Shown here piece after piece: positions 25,673 through 34,688 of a stretch of DNA of 64,000 nucleotides. The position numbers and the translations under genes were made by a program. A model generated the notes under the pieces. The model made no database searches. It worked only from the letters and a program-made list of their open reading frames with translations, and had not been told where the DNA came from. Every line of letters begins with the position of its first letter. Position 1 is the first letter of the stretch. The DNA is from Burkholderiales bacterium (GTDB lineage Bacteria > Pseudomonadota > Gammaproteobacteria > Burkholderiales > Burkholderiaceae_C), in NCBI GenBank assembly GCA_947464185.1, contig CANHVY010000005.1, forward strand, positions 1-64,000, read 5' to 3'.

Positions 25673-26428
25673 TCAGAACTGGTACCGGCGCAGCCCGCCG
25701 TCAACGGGAATCACCGCCCCGGTGATGTAACTGGCCTTGGGGCTGGCGAGGAAGCACACGAGGTTCGCCAGGTCCTCGGGCTCGCCGTAACGGCCCATGG
25801 GGATCTCGTTCTCGCACTGCCACTGCCGGTACTCGGGCGTGTAGTTGCGAAAGATCTGCTCGGAGTGGATGCGCCCGGGCGGAATGCAGTTCACCGTCAC
25901 GCCGTGCGGGCCCACCATGCGCGACAAGCCCTTGGCCCAGCTGTGCAGGCCGGCCTTGGCGCAGAAGGCGCCGTTCACGTGGTCGGGTTCGCTCTTGCCG
26001 GTGATGTTGATGATGCGGCCCCAGCGGCGCTCGATCATCTGGTCGATCAGGGCGTCGCCCAACTGGCGCGGGCGGTGGAAGTTCAGCGTGACGGCCTCGT
26101 TCCAGGCCTCCTCGCTCACGTGCAGGTCCTTGAAGCTGCGTGAGCCCCCGGCGTTGTTCACCAGGATGTCCACGCTGCCCAGGCCTTGCACAGCTTGCTG
26201 GGCAATGCGCGGAGACGCGTCTTGCGCCAGCATGTCCTGCTCGAAAAGCACCGGCTCGGCGCCACCGGCTGCGACGATCTCGGCAGCCACCTCGCGCAGC
26301 TTGTCGATGCGGCGTGCCGTGAGCGCCAGCCGCACTCCTTCGGCGGCCAGGGCCAGCGCGATGCCGCGACCGATGCCGACGCTGGCACCCGTGACGAGGG
26401 CCGTGCGGCCCTGAAGTTGAAGATCCAT
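25673..26428 (-). CDS. SDR-family oxidoreductase with altered catalytic motif
   Basis: The product has 251 residues from the ATG at 26428. It has the Rossmann motif TGASVGIGRG (13-22) for NAD(P) and the structural NNAGG (91-95). The active-site region INITGKSEPDHVNGAFCAKA keeps Lys158, but the residue four before it is Ala154 where most SDR enzymes have the catalytic Tyr. The same substitution occurs in a 3-ketoacyl-ACP-reductase-like SDR subgroup, so it is unlikely to be a sequencing error. The gene precedes and is probably co-transcribed with the Bug receptor gene. Substrate and even redox activity are uncertain. Confidence 0.85.
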   Translation of the reverse strand: MDLQLQGRTALVTGASVGIGRGIALALAAEGVRLALTARRIDKLREVAAEIVAAGGAEPVLFEQDMLAQDASPRIAQQAVQGLGSVDILVNNAGGSRSFKDLHVSEEAWNEAVTLNFHRPRQLGDALIDQMIERRWGRIINITGKSEPDHVNGAFCAKAGLHSWAKGLSRMVGPHGVTVNCIPPGRIHSEQIFRNYTPEYRQWQCENEIPMGRYGEPEDLANLVCFLASPKASYITGAVIPVDGGLRRYQF

Positions 26429-26659
26429 GTGCAGTGGGTTCCTGTTGATTGAAGGCAAGGTTGGTGGCCCGGCGAAGGCCGTCCGCGGCGGGTCGCACCC
26501 CTTGCGCATTCGCAAGTGCGGCCCCCTGACAGGCGAGTGCAATGCTGCCATCGGACGCGCCCGCTGACCACTGGGGCTTTGCCGTACGACCGCACGAACG
26601 ACGCGCACGAACGACACCCCTGAACGACATCCGAAACTCATCAGAACAGCACACGCATC

Positions 26660-27358
26660 ATGCCTTGCCGACACCTTCGTCCCCTGCACCGCCTGCAGCC
26701 CCATCACGCCGTGGTCGCTCTGACGCTGGCGGTCTGGTTTCCAGCCGCGATGGCCATCGAACGCGGCGTGTCAAGCACCGGCGTGGCCTACGCCAGTGGC
26801 GGCGTGAGCCACTCGGAACTGCAGGACTTGCACGCCCGGCGTCAGGACTACAGCTTCTGGCTGACCACCGCCTGCCTGAAGACCGGCGCTCATCTGGCCG
26901 GCGTGGACATTCGCATCACACCATTGCGTGACACCGCGCCCGTGCTGGACTACACCACGGGCGGGCCGTGGCTGTTTGCCGCCCTCTCCCCGGGCCGCTA
27001 CCAGGTGGAAGCCAGCTTTCAGCCCTCACCCGACCGTCCGACCCAGGTACGCCGAAGCCTGACCACCATCCACGCGGGCGACCATCACCAGATGGTGCTG
27101 TACTTCGACACAGGCGACGAGGTGGGCGCGGACAACATGCCCGGGGTGGCGGGCAGCCACCATGTCGGGCCCGCCGCAGCCAACGGCCGCCCGAAGGCTG
27201 CTCAAAACACAACGGCCACCCAAAGACGTCAGGAAACACAACGGCCGCCCGAAGGCGGCCGCCAGCACACGGGACCGGAGGGGGACACCCATCCGATCCG
27301 GATCAGCGATCAACGCTCCCCGATCGGGCGCACCTGGCGCGGCGCGGCGCCCACGTAG
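26660..27358 (+). CDS. Hypothetical secreted protein
   Basis: The frame encodes up to 232 residues. The N-terminus has a signal peptide (basic start, then [15 protein letters not shown]). The mature part up to about residue 160 has beta-strand-like segments such as [14 protein letters not shown] and [12 protein letters not shown], reminiscent of carboxypeptidase-regulatory-type folds. The last ~60 residues are low-complexity, are translated from a 29-bp tandem repeat that is not a multiple of three, and overlap the convergent gltA 3' end by 49 bases. The tail is therefore probably a read-through into terminator DNA. No family is recognised with confidence. Confidence 0.5.
   Translation: MPCRHLRPLHRLQPHHAVVALTLAVWFPAAMAIERGVSSTGVAYASGGVSHSELQDLHARRQDYSFWLTTACLKTGAHLAGVDIRITPLRDTAPVLDYTTGGPWLFAALSPGRYQVEASFQPSPDRPTQVRRSLTTIHAGDHHQMVLYFDTGDEVGADNMPGVAGSHHVGPAAANGRPKAAQNTTATQRRQETQRPPEGGRQHTGPEGDTHPIRISDQRSPIGRTWRGAAPT
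27182..27268. repeat. Three tandem degenerate 29-bp repeats at the gltA 3' side
   Basis: Units begin AACGGCC at 27182, 27211 and 27240, exactly 29 bp apart. Each follows the pattern AACGGCCxCCCxAAGxC with variable ends, then an A/C-rich AAACAC or AGCAC. Only the third unit forms a perfect hairpin. The array lies within the 3' part of the secreted-protein frame and beyond the stop of gltA. Confidence 0.75.
27242..27261 (-). terminator. Candidate intrinsic terminator of the sdh-gltA operon
   Basis: CGGCCGCC (27242-27249), loop CGAA, and GGCGGCCG (27254-27261) form a perfect 8-bp stem. On the minus strand it is read CGGCCGCC-TTCG-GGCGGCCG and is followed by TTGTGTTT, a moderate U-tract. It lies about 50 bases after the gltA stop codon. 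The UUCG loop closed by C-G is the highly stable tetraloop type. Confidence 0.7.
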
Positions 27359-28623
27359 AGCTGGCGCGGACGGCCGATCTTGTACTCGGGGTCGCCGATC
27401 ATCTCGTTGAGCTGGGCGATCCAGCCCACGGTGCGGGCCAGCGCGAAGATGGCGGTGAACAGGCTCACCGGGATGCCGATGGCTCGTTGCACGATGCCGG
27501 AGTAGAAGTCCACGTTCGGGTACAGCTTGCGCGAGACGAAGTAGTCGTCTTCCAGCGCGATCTTCTCCAGCGCCATGGCCAGCTTGAACAGCGGGTCATC
27601 GTGCAGGCCCAGGGCGTTGAGCACCTCGTGGCAGGTTTCGCGCATCAGCTTGGCGCGCGGATCGTAGTTCTTGTAGACGCGGTGACCAAAGCCCATCAGC
27701 TTGACACTGGAGTTCTTGTCCTTGACCTGCTTGATGAACTCGCCGATCTTCTCCACGCCGCCGTTGCGCTGGATGTCCTCCAGCATCTGCAGCGCCGCCT
27801 CGTTGGCGCCGCCGTGCGCGGGGCCCCACAGGCAGGCCACGCCAGCCGCGATGGCGGCAAACGGGTTGGTGCCGGAGCTGCCGCACAGGCGCACCGTGGA
27901 AGTGGAGGCGTTCTGCTCGTGGTCCGCGTGCAGGATGAAGATGCGGTCCATGGCCCGCACCAGTACCTCGTTGGGCTCGTAGTCCTCGCACGGCGTGGCA
28001 AACATCATGCGCATGAAGTTGCCGGTGTAGCTCAGCGAGTTCTTGGGGTAGATGAAAGGTTGGCCGACGCCGTACTTGTAGGACATGGCCACCAGCGTGG
28101 GCATCTTGGCAATCAGCCGGTGCGCGGCAATCTCGCGGTGCTGTGCGTTGTGAACGTCGGTGCTGTCGTGATAGAAGGCCGACATCGCGCCCACCAGGCC
28201 GGTCATCACCGCCATCGGGTGGGCGTCACGACGGAAGCCGCGCAGGAAGAACTGCATCTGCTCGTTCACCATCGTGTGGTATGTGATGTTCTTGACGAAC
28301 TTGTCACGCTGCACCTGGTTGGGCAGGTCTCCGTAGATCAGCAGGTGGCAGACCTCAAGGAAGTCGCAGTTCTGCGCCAGTTGCTCGATGGGGTAGCCCC
28401 GGTACAGCAGTTCGCCCTTGTCACCATCGATGTAGGTGATGGTGGAGTTGCACGACGCCGTGGACAGGAAGCCCGGGTCATAGGTGAACTTGCCCGTTTG
28501 CCCGTAAAGCTTGCGGATGTCGATCACATCCGGACCGACCGAGCCCTTGTACAGGGGCAGTTCCATGCTCGGGCTTCCGTCGGAGAACGACAGGGTGGCT
28601 TTGACGTCGGAGGGGGTCATCAT
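27310..28623 (-). CDS. gltA: Citrate synthase (type II, hexameric class)
   Basis: The product has 437 residues, normal for Gram-negative citrate synthase. Catalytic segments are [16 protein letters not shown] (His), [13 protein letters not shown] (His), [15 protein letters not shown] (Arg/Tyr), and the later Asp in [10 protein letters not shown]. It condenses acetyl-CoA and oxaloacetate to citrate in the cytosol. The ATG at 28620 is an alternative start one codon inside. It is the last gene of the sdh run, 22 bases after sdhE, followed by a hairpin terminator. Confidence 0.97.
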   Translation of the reverse strand: MMTPSDVKATLSFSDGSPSMELPLYKGSVGPDVIDIRKLYGQTGKFTYDPGFLSTASCNSTITYIDGDKGELLYRGYPIEQLAQNCDFLEVCHLLIYGDLPNQVQRDKFVKNITYHTMVNEQMQFFLRGFRRDAHPMAVMTGLVGAMSAFYHDSTDVHNAQHREIAAHRLIAKMPTLVAMSYKYGVGQPFIYPKNSLSYTGNFMRMMFATPCEDYEPNEVLVRAMDRIFILHADHEQNASTSTVRLCGSSGTNPFAAIAAGVACLWGPAHGGANEAALQMLEDIQRNGGVEKIGEFIKQVKDKNSSVKLMGFGHRVYKNYDPRAKLMRETCHEVLNALGLHDDPLFKLAMALEKIALEDDYFVSRKLYPNVDFYSGIVQRAIGIPVSLFTAIFALARTVGWIAQLNEMIGDPEYKIGRPRQLYVGAAPRQVRPIGER

Positions 28624-28645
28624 GGCAAGGTCCTTCGCTTCAAGA

Positions 28646-28972
28646 TCATGAATTCAAGGGCAGGGCACGCGCTGCGCGCATCTGGTTCAACACGGCCCGC
28701 ACATCCGGCAGGTCCAGTTCGCCTTCAGGCTCACGCCGGGCCAGCAGTAGGTCCAGCAGGTCAGGGTCAGAGAGGTCCATCAACGCCTGCAGGGCCTGAG
28801 CCTGGCGCACCGTGAGTGCCGCTGCGGTGGCGCGAAAGTACCGCTCGACGAACAGGTCGTTCTCCAGCAGTCCGCGCCGGCAGCGCCAGCGCAGCTTGCT
28901 GAAGGCGCGCTCGTCCAGCAGCGCCTCGGCTCCACCTGGGGCGGTGGAGGCTGAAACGGTGTCGAGGCTCAT
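28646..28972 (-). CDS. sdhE: SdhE, FAD assembly factor for succinate dehydrogenase
   Basis: The product has 108 residues. [20 protein letters not shown] contains the RGxxE motif that SdhE uses to promote covalent flavinylation of SdhA. The rest is a small helical bundle. It lies between sdhB and gltA, 52 and 22 bases apart, the standard betaproteobacterial position. Confidence 0.93.
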   Translation of the reverse strand: MSLDTVSASTAPGGAEALLDERAFSKLRWRCRRGLLENDLFVERYFRATAAALTVRQAQALQALMDLSDPDLLDLLLARREPEGELDLPDVRAVLNQMRAARALPLNS

Positions 28973-29024
28973 CGTGTTGCGGCGTGGCGGGCGGAAGAGA
29001 CGGGCATGAAGCGCAGCCAGGGAT

Positions 29025-29729
29025 TCAGACCGCCCGGCGCACCATCAGTTCCTTGATCTTGCCGATCGCCTTGGTCGGGTTCAGCCCCTTGGGGCAGACG
29101 TCGACGCAGTTCATGATCGTGTGGCAGCGGAACAGACGGTAAGGGTCTTCCAGGTTGTCCAGGCGCTCGCCCGTGGCCTGGTCGCGGCTGTCGGCAATGA
29201 AGCGGTAGGCCTGCAGCAGCCCGGCCGGGCCGACGAACTTGTCGGGGTTCCACCAGAAGCTCGGGCAGCTGGTGGAGCAGCTGGCGCACAGGATGCACTC
29301 GTACAGGCCGTTGAGCTCGTCGCGCTCTTCGGGCGACTGCAGGCGTTCCTTGTCGGGCGGCAGCGTGTCGTTGACGAGGTAGGGCTTGATCGAGTGGTAC
29401 TGCTTGAAGAACTGCGTCATGTCCACGATCAGGTCGCGGATCACGGGCAGGCCCGGCAACGGCTTGAGCACCACGGTGCCCGGCAGCGAGCGCATGTTGG
29501 TCAGGCAGGCCAGGCCGTTCTTGCCGTTGATGTTCATGGCGTCCGAGCCGCACACACCCTCGCGGCAGGAACGGCGGAACGACAGCGTCGGGTCCACAGC
29601 CTTCAACTTCATCAGGGCGTCCAGCAGCATGCGCTCGGAGCCGTCGAGTTCCACCTCGATGGTCTGCATGCGCGGCTTGGCGTCGGTGTCGGGGTCGAAG
29701 CGGTAGATCTGGAAGGTTCTCTTGGTCAT
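29025..29729 (-). CDS. sdhB: Succinate dehydrogenase iron-sulfur subunit
   Basis: The product has 234 residues from the ATG at 29729. The [2Fe-2S] cysteines lie in CREGVCGSDAMNINGKNGLA(C), the [4Fe-4S] set in CILCASCSTSC, and the [3Fe-4S] set in CHTIMNCVDVCPKG. The protein carries electrons from SdhA flavin to the quinone site formed with SdhC/D on the cytoplasmic side of the membrane. It starts 20 bases after sdhA. Length and motifs are complete. Confidence 0.97.
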   Translation of the reverse strand: MTKRTFQIYRFDPDTDAKPRMQTIEVELDGSERMLLDALMKLKAVDPTLSFRRSCREGVCGSDAMNINGKNGLACLTNMRSLPGTVVLKPLPGLPVIRDLIVDMTQFFKQYHSIKPYLVNDTLPPDKERLQSPEERDELNGLYECILCASCSTSCPSFWWNPDKFVGPAGLLQAYRFIADSRDQATGERLDNLEDPYRLFRCHTIMNCVDVCPKGLNPTKAIGKIKELMVRRAV

Positions 29730-29749
29730 GATCGGTCGCCTTGCGGATG

Positions 29750-31546
29750 TCAGAAGGAGCGAACCTTGGGAGGGATGCTCTCTGCGGTGAGCGGCTTGAG
29801 ATTCACCGGCTTGTAGTCCAGGCGGTTGCCCTCGGAATACCACAGCGTGTGCTTCATCCACACGGCATCGTTGCGGCCGTTGGGGAACTCCGGCGTGTCG
29901 GCGTAATCGTTGACCGTGTGGGCACCACGGCTTTCCTTGCGGGCGGCGGCGGAGACGATGGTGGCTTGCGCGGACTCGATGAGGTTCTCCACCTCCAGCG
30001 CCTCGATGCGCGCGGTGTTGAAGACCTGGCTCTTGTCCTTCAGACCGATGTGCTTGACGCGCTCGGCCAGGGCGGCCATCTTGGCCACACCCTCGTCCAT
30101 GCTGGCCTGGGTGCGGAACACGCCGGCATGCTCCTGCATGGCACGGCGGATGTCATTGGCCACATCCTGCGCGTACTCGCCGTCAGTGGTGTTGTCCAGG
30201 CGCGCCAACCGGGACAAGGCGCGGTCGGCGGCGTCAGCCGGCAGGTCCTTGTGGGCCTTGGGCGCGTTCTTCACCGCGTCCACGATGTGCAGACCGGCGG
30301 CGCGGCCGAAGACCAGCAGGTCCAGCAGGGAGTTGGTGCCCAGGCGGTTGGCCCCGTGCACGCTGACGCAGGCGCACTCGCCCACGGCGTAGAAGCCGTT
30401 GACGATGTCATTGGGGTTGCCGTTCTTCGGCGCCACCACCTGGCCGTGGATGTTGGTGGGGATGCCCCCCATCTGGTAGTGGATGGTCGGCACCACCGGA
30501 ATCGGTTCCTTGGTGATGTCGACGTTGGCGAAGTTGTGGCCGATCTCGAACACGCTGGGCAGGCGCTTCATGATGGTCTCGGCACCCAGGTGCGTCATGT
30601 CGAGCACGACGTAATCCTTGTTGGGCCCGCAGCCGCGGCCTTCCTTGATCTCCTGGTCCATGCAGCGGGAGACGAAATCGCGCGGCGCCAGGTCCTTCAG
30701 CGTGGGCGCGTAGCGCTCCATGAAACGCTCGCCGTTGCTGTTGCGCAGGATGGCACCCTCGCCGCGGCAGCCCTCGGTCAGCAGCACACCTGCGCCGGCC
30801 ACCCCGGTGGGGTGGAATTGCCAGAACTCCATGTCTTCCAGCGGCACGCCCGCCCGTGCGGCCATGCCCAGACCGTCACCGGTGTTGATGAAGGCGTTGG
30901 TGCTGGCCGCATAGATGCGCCCGGCGCCACCGGTGGCGAACAAGGTGACCTTGCCTTCGAGGATGTGGACCTCGCCCGTCTCCATCTCGAGCGCGGTAAC
31001 GCCCAGGACGTCGCCATCGGCGTCGCGGATCAGGTCCAGCGCCATCCACTCGACGAAGAAGTTGGTGCGCGCCTTGACGTTCTGCTGGTACAGCGTGTGC
31101 AGCATGGCGTGGCCGGTGCGGTCGGCCGCGGCGCAGGCACGCTGCACAGGCTTCTCGCCATAGTTGGCGGTGTGGCCGCCGAAGGGGCGCTGGTAGATCG
31201 TGCCGTCCGGGTTGCGGTCGAACGGCATGCCGGCGTGCTCGAGTTCGTACACCACCTTGGGCGCTTCACGGCACATGAACTCGATGGCGTCCTGGTCACC
31301 CAGCCAGTCCGAACCCTTGACGGTGTCGAAGAAGTGGTAGTGCCAGTTGTCCTCGCTCATGTTGCCCAGCGAGGCACCGATGCCGCCCTGCGCCGCCACC
31401 GTGTGCGAGCGGGTGGGAAACACCTTGGACAACACAGCCACGTTCAGGCCGGCCCGGGACAGGCGCAGCGCAGCCTGCATGCCGGAGCCGCCGGCACCGA
31501 CGATCACGACGTCGAACTTGCGGCGGGGAAGGTTTGCGAAAGACAT
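29750..31546 (-). CDS. sdhA: Succinate dehydrogenase flavoprotein subunit
   Basis: The product has 598 residues from the ATG at 31546. [15 protein letters not shown] (13-27) binds FAD. His48 in [11 protein letters not shown] is the expected site of covalent FAD attachment. [20 protein letters not shown] and the [13 protein letters not shown] segment are the succinate-site regions. It oxidises succinate to fumarate in complex II. The adjacent sdhE supplies the flavinylation factor. It starts only 5 bases after sdhD. Confidence 0.98.
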   Translation of the reverse strand: MSFANLPRRKFDVVIVGAGGSGMQAALRLSRAGLNVAVLSKVFPTRSHTVAAQGGIGASLGNMSEDNWHYHFFDTVKGSDWLGDQDAIEFMCREAPKVVYELEHAGMPFDRNPDGTIYQRPFGGHTANYGEKPVQRACAAADRTGHAMLHTLYQQNVKARTNFFVEWMALDLIRDADGDVLGVTALEMETGEVHILEGKVTLFATGGAGRIYAASTNAFINTGDGLGMAARAGVPLEDMEFWQFHPTGVAGAGVLLTEGCRGEGAILRNSNGERFMERYAPTLKDLAPRDFVSRCMDQEIKEGRGCGPNKDYVVLDMTHLGAETIMKRLPSVFEIGHNFANVDITKEPIPVVPTIHYQMGGIPTNIHGQVVAPKNGNPNDIVNGFYAVGECACVSVHGANRLGTNSLLDLLVFGRAAGLHIVDAVKNAPKAHKDLPADAADRALSRLARLDNTTDGEYAQDVANDIRRAMQEHAGVFRTQASMDEGVAKMAALAERVKHIGLKDKSQVFNTARIEALEVENLIESAQATIVSAAARKESRGAHTVNDYADTPEFPNGRNDAVWMKHTLWYSEGNRLDYKPVNLKPLTAESIPPKVRSF

Positions 31547-31551
31547 GGGAC

Positions 31552-31920
31552 TCAGAGCCTCCAAAGCACCTGGACAGCCCAGCCGGCGCAGCCGACGAGC
31601 CACACGATCGAGAACACCTGAAGCGCCAAGCGCACGCCCACCGGCTTGACGTAGTCCATCCAGATGTCGCGCACGCCTACCCAGGCGTGCCAGGACAGCG
31701 ACAAGATGACCACGAAGGTCAGCACCTTCATCCACTGCGCGGCAAAGATGCCGGCCCAGCGGTCATAGCCCAGCGGGCCGGGCAGCAGCACCTGCACCAG
31801 CAGCACCACGGTGAACAGGGCCATCAGCACAGCCGTGACGCGCTGGCTGAGCCAGTCGCGCATGCCGTAGTGGGCGCCGACGACGATGCGCTTGGCACCG
31901 AAATTGGGTTGTGCGCTCAT
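31552..31920 (-). CDS. sdhD: Succinate dehydrogenase membrane anchor subunit D
   Basis: The product has 122 residues from the ATG at 31920, with three transmembrane helices (about 26-48, 60-84 and 95-118). [15 protein letters not shown] after the second helix is the conserved segment with the quinone-site Asp-Tyr region. It anchors SdhAB and shares haem b and ubiquinone binding with SdhC. It lies between sdhC (14 bases) and sdhA (5 bases). Confidence 0.93.
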   Translation of the reverse strand: MSAQPNFGAKRIVVGAHYGMRDWLSQRVTAVLMALFTVVLLVQVLLPGPLGYDRWAGIFAAQWMKVLTFVVILSLSWHAWVGVRDIWMDYVKPVGVRLALQVFSIVWLVGCAGWAVQVLWRL

Positions 31921-31934
31921 GATGGACAGGCTCC

Positions 31935-32366
31935 TCAGTACAGGCCGAACAGCTTGGCGCCCAGCGCCAGGGTCAGCAGCACGCTCAAGGTCAGGGTGAC
32001 GATGGCCGAGTTGTGGCCCTGCTCCCTGGTCACGCTGTGGGTGGCGTCCATCCACAGGTGGCGCACGCCGGCAATGAAGTGGTGCAGGTAGCCCCAGATC
32101 AGCGCCAGCACTACCAGCTTCACGAACCAGGCGGGCGCGAACCCGATGCCGGCGATGAAGGCGCTGGTGAACCGCTCATAAGAGATCTCGGAAGTGACGC
32201 TGGCATCGAACAGCCAGATCACGAAGGGCAGCAGCAGGAACATCATCGCGCCACTGACGCGGTGCAGGATGGACACGATGCCCGCAGGGGGCAAGCGGTA
32301 CGAGATGATCTGCGAGACGTGGATGTTGCGGTGGACCGGCCTCGGTCTGCGGGTCGTCGTCGACAT
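31935..32366 (-). CDS. sdhC: Succinate dehydrogenase cytochrome b556 subunit
   Basis: The product has 143 residues. SILHRVSGAMMFLLLPFVIW is the N-terminal SdhC signature (His-Arg-x-Ser-Gly), followed by two more transmembrane helices. HFIAGVRHLWMDATH carries the expected haem-ligand His. It is the first gene of the sdhCDAB-sdhE-gltA operon; the 207-base gap upstream should hold its promoter. That gap contains a TCGAGT/ACTCGA inverted repeat (32499-32504 and 32526-32531), but no site like the GntR palindromes. Confidence 0.95.
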   Translation of the reverse strand: MSTTTRRPRPVHRNIHVSQIISYRLPPAGIVSILHRVSGAMMFLLLPFVIWLFDASVTSEISYERFTSAFIAGIGFAPAWFVKLVVLALIWGYLHHFIAGVRHLWMDATHSVTREQGHNSAIVTLTLSVLLTLALGAKLFGLY

Positions 32367-32573
32367 GGGTGTCCTCTTCCTTCTCCTCGGTGGGCCTGCG
32401 CAAGGTGTGCGGGCCGGTGCTGTGTATCGCGGCCACCGTGACAGCCGCGGTTCTGGTGTCGTGGTTGTGTGCTCTGTGTTCTCTGCGCAACCGCCTAGTC
32501 GAGTTTATTGCATCGCAGCATCCTGACTCGAGGGATACAGGACCCGGCCCGGCGGCGCGCTGGCATGTTCAGT

Positions 32574-33350
32574 TCAGTTCAGTTCGTTGCGATAGTGATG
32601 ATGTTCGGTTCGGTACAGGCCCCGGCGCAACTCCACGGGCTTGTCGCCGTAGGTGAAGGACAAGCGCTCGACAGACAGCAGCGGCGCGCCAGCGTCCACG
32701 CCCATTTCACGGGCCTGCGACGCATCGGCGGCGACTGCGCGGATCTTCTCTTCGGCGCGGATCATGCGAACGCCGAACTCAGCCTCGAAGAGACGGTACA
32801 TCGGGCCTTTCCACGCTGACAGACGCTCGGCCGTCAGCCCCTTGAACAGCGCACCGGGCAGCAGGATGTCGTCGAGCACGACGGGCGCATCGGCCGCCAG
32901 CAGCACGCGGCGGATCTCGACCACGGGGTCCCCGCTCTTCAGGCCCAGGACGCGGGCCGCGTCAGCCGCCACGCGCTGGCGGCGACAACCGATCAGCCGC
33001 CGCTGCAGGCCCGGGCTTCCCCCGGCATCGGACATGAGACGCAAGAAGCGGTACTGCGTGCGTTCCTCAGCGTGGGTGGCGACGAACGTGCCCTTGCCTT
33101 GACGGCGTACCAGCAGGTTCTCGGTGGCCAGCTCGTCCACCGCCTTGCGCACCGTACCCTGGCTCACCCGAAAACGCGCGGCCAGTTCCATCTCGCTGGG
33201 GATGGACTGGCCCGGCAGCCACTCGCCGCCCTGCAGGCTGCGGGTGATCAGCTCCTTGATCTGCTGGTACAGCGGGCTGAAGGCGGGCGCGTTGTCGTGG
33301 GCGGCTTCTGGCGCCGAGGCCGAGGCGGTGGGTACGGGCAAAGCCGGCAT
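32574..33350 (-). CDS. GntR/HutC-family transcriptional regulator
   Basis: The product has 258 residues from the ATG at 33350; ATGs at 33359 and 33386 are alternatives. A winged helix-turn-helix (FSPLYQQIKELITRSLQGGE to QGKGTFVATH) is followed by a UTRA ligand-binding domain (about 110-250, ending in FTYGDKPVELRRGLYRTEHH). HutC-type regulators release DNA when they bind a small metabolite. It sits between the sdh operon and the divergent mdh. Palindromes in its own upstream region and in the acnB promoter suggest it is the local TCA-cycle regulator. The stop codon lies in a GTTCA triplicate. Confidence 0.92.
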   Translation of the reverse strand: MPALPVPTASASAPEAAHDNAPAFSPLYQQIKELITRSLQGGEWLPGQSIPSEMELAARFRVSQGTVRKAVDELATENLLVRRQGKGTFVATHAEERTQYRFLRLMSDAGGSPGLQRRLIGCRRQRVAADAARVLGLKSGDPVVEIRRVLLAADAPVVLDDILLPGALFKGLTAERLSAWKGPMYRLFEAEFGVRMIRAEEKIRAVAADASQAREMGVDAGAPLLSVERLSFTYGDKPVELRRGLYRTEHHHYRNELN

Positions 33351-33390
33351 GACCCACATTGCAGCACAGGCCGCCCCCCGGAGCAAGAAC

Positions 33391-33410
33391 TCTTGTACAA
33401 GATATAAGAC
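33391..33410. promoter_or_regulatory. Candidate GntR operator between gntR and mdh
   Basis: TCTTGTACAAGA (33391-33402) is a perfect 12-bp palindrome. Directly after it comes TATAAGAC (33403-33410), of which ATAAGAC is identical to one arm of the acnB palindrome at 40473-40486. It lies 41 bases upstream of the gntR ATG and 117 upstream of mdh, the right place to control both. Recognition by this GntR protein is inferred. Confidence 0.6.
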
Positions 33411-33527
33411 TTCAGAGAGACGTCAGTCTGAAGCAGGGTCGGCGCCTTTAAACTCCCTGGCCACTCCATCCCAGACCCCGCTGCCGCCACCGCGCTGCCG
33501 CCCTTCACAACTTCCCGGAGCCTTCTG

Positions 33528-34514
33528 ATGAGCAAGAAACCCGTACGAGTCGCCGCCACCGGCGCCGCAGGCCAGATCGGCTATGCGCTGCTGTTCCGCA
33601 TCGCCTCCGGCGAAATGCTGGGCAAGGACCAGCCCGTGATCCTGCAGTTGCTGGAGATTCCCGATGAGAAGGCCCAGAAGGCGCTCAAGGGCGTGATGAT
33701 GGAGCTAGAAGACTGCGCCTTCCCGCTGCTGGCCGGCATGGAGGCCCACGGCAGCGCCGAGACCGCCTTCAAGGACACCGACTACGCTCTGCTGGTGGGT
33801 GCGCGCCCCCGCGGCCCCGGCATGGAACGCGCAGACCTGCTGGCTGCCAATGCGCAGATCTTCACCGCCCAGGGCAAGGCCCTGGACAAAGCGGCCAGCC
33901 GCAACGTGAAGGTGCTGGTGGTGGGCAACCCGGCCAACACCAACGCCTGGATCGCCATGAAGAGCGCCCCCAGCCTGCCGCGAGAGAACTTCACCGCCAT
34001 GCTGCGCCTGGACCACAACCGCGCGCTCAGCCAGATCGCCGCCAAGACTGGCAAGCCAGTGTCGGCCATCCGCAAGCTGGCCGTCTGGGGCAACCACTCG
34101 CCCACCATGTACGCCGACTACCGCTTCGCCACCATCGACGGCGCGAGCGTCAAGGACATGATCAACGACCACGTCTGGAACAAGGACGTCTTCCTGCCCA
34201 CGGTGGGCAAGCGCGGCGCGGCCATCATCGAGGCGCGCGGCCTGTCCTCGGCGGCTTCAGCCGCCAATGCCGCCATCGACCACATGCGCGACTGGGCCCT
34301 GGGCACGAACGGCGAGTGGGTCACCATGGGCGTGCCCAGCAACGGCGACTACGGCATCCCGCAGGACGTGATGTTCGGCTACCCGGTCACCTGCACAGGC
34401 GGCAAGTACGAAATCGTGAAGGGCCTGCCCATCGACGAGTTCAGCCAGGGCTGCATCGACAAGACGCTAGCCGAGCTGACGGGCGAGCAGGACGGGGTGA
34501 AGCACCTGCTGTAA
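33528..34514 (+). CDS. mdh: Malate dehydrogenase
   Basis: The product has 328 residues, the length of the cytosolic-type MDH of Burkholderiales. [20 protein letters not shown] (6-25) is the NAD-binding GxxGxxG. Catalytic and substrate residues are in [15 protein letters not shown] (mobile loop Arg), [13 protein letters not shown] and [13 protein letters not shown] (active-site His in GNHS). It oxidises malate to oxaloacetate, the co-substrate of the neighbouring gltA. It is transcribed divergently from gntR with a shared regulatory region. The start is preceded by a GGAG-type site. Confidence 0.97.
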   Translation: MSKKPVRVAATGAAGQIGYALLFRIASGEMLGKDQPVILQLLEIPDEKAQKALKGVMMELEDCAFPLLAGMEAHGSAETAFKDTDYALLVGARPRGPGMERADLLAANAQIFTAQGKALDKAASRNVKVLVVGNPANTNAWIAMKSAPSLPRENFTAMLRLDHNRALSQIAAKTGKPVSAIRKLAVWGNHSPTMYADYRFATIDGASVKDMINDHVWNKDVFLPTVGKRGAAIIEARGLSSAASAANAAIDHMRDWALGTNGEWVTMGVPSNGDYGIPQDVMFGYPVTCTGGKYEIVKGLPIDEFSQGCIDKTLAELTGEQDGVKHLL

Positions 34515-34585
34515 GCCAGAGGGATGCTGGCCCCAGTTGTCGCGAGGTCGGCGAGTGCAGGCACCCCCCTTCGCTCATGTCCTCC

Positions 34586-34604
34586 GGCCGGGCTGCGCCC
34601 GGCC
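34586..34604. terminator. GC-rich hairpin between convergent mdh and gnd
   Basis: GGCCGGGC (34586-34593), loop TGC, and GCCCGGCC (34597-34604) form a perfect 8-bp stem. It lies 72 bases after mdh and 82 bases after the end of gnd. No T-tract follows on either strand, so it may be a terminator for both genes or a repetitive intergenic element. The flanking CCCCCTTGACTTCGCTGCGGGGGG looks related to the element near 3607. Confidence 0.45.
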
Positions 34605-34688
34605 TCCCCCTTGACTTCGCTGCGGGGGGAACCTGCCCTCGCCGCCCTTCCAACAGCGCAGTTGTCGAACGGGAACAGCCAACCTCGC

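Noticed and set aside
27140-27358. C-terminal extension of the secreted protein as a functional domain
   Set aside because: It is encoded by 29-bp repeats (not a multiple of three) and overlaps the gltA end, so it looks like translated terminator DNA.
32499-32531. TCGAGT/ACTCGA inverted repeat upstream of sdhC as a GntR site
   Set aside because: It does not resemble the two palindromes near mdh and acnB, and 6-bp arms 21 bases apart are expected by chance at this scale.
32571-32590. GTTCA tandem triplicate at the gntR stop codon
   Set aside because: It is a short simple repeat providing several in-frame or out-of-frame TGA codons; no larger structure or conservation can be argued.
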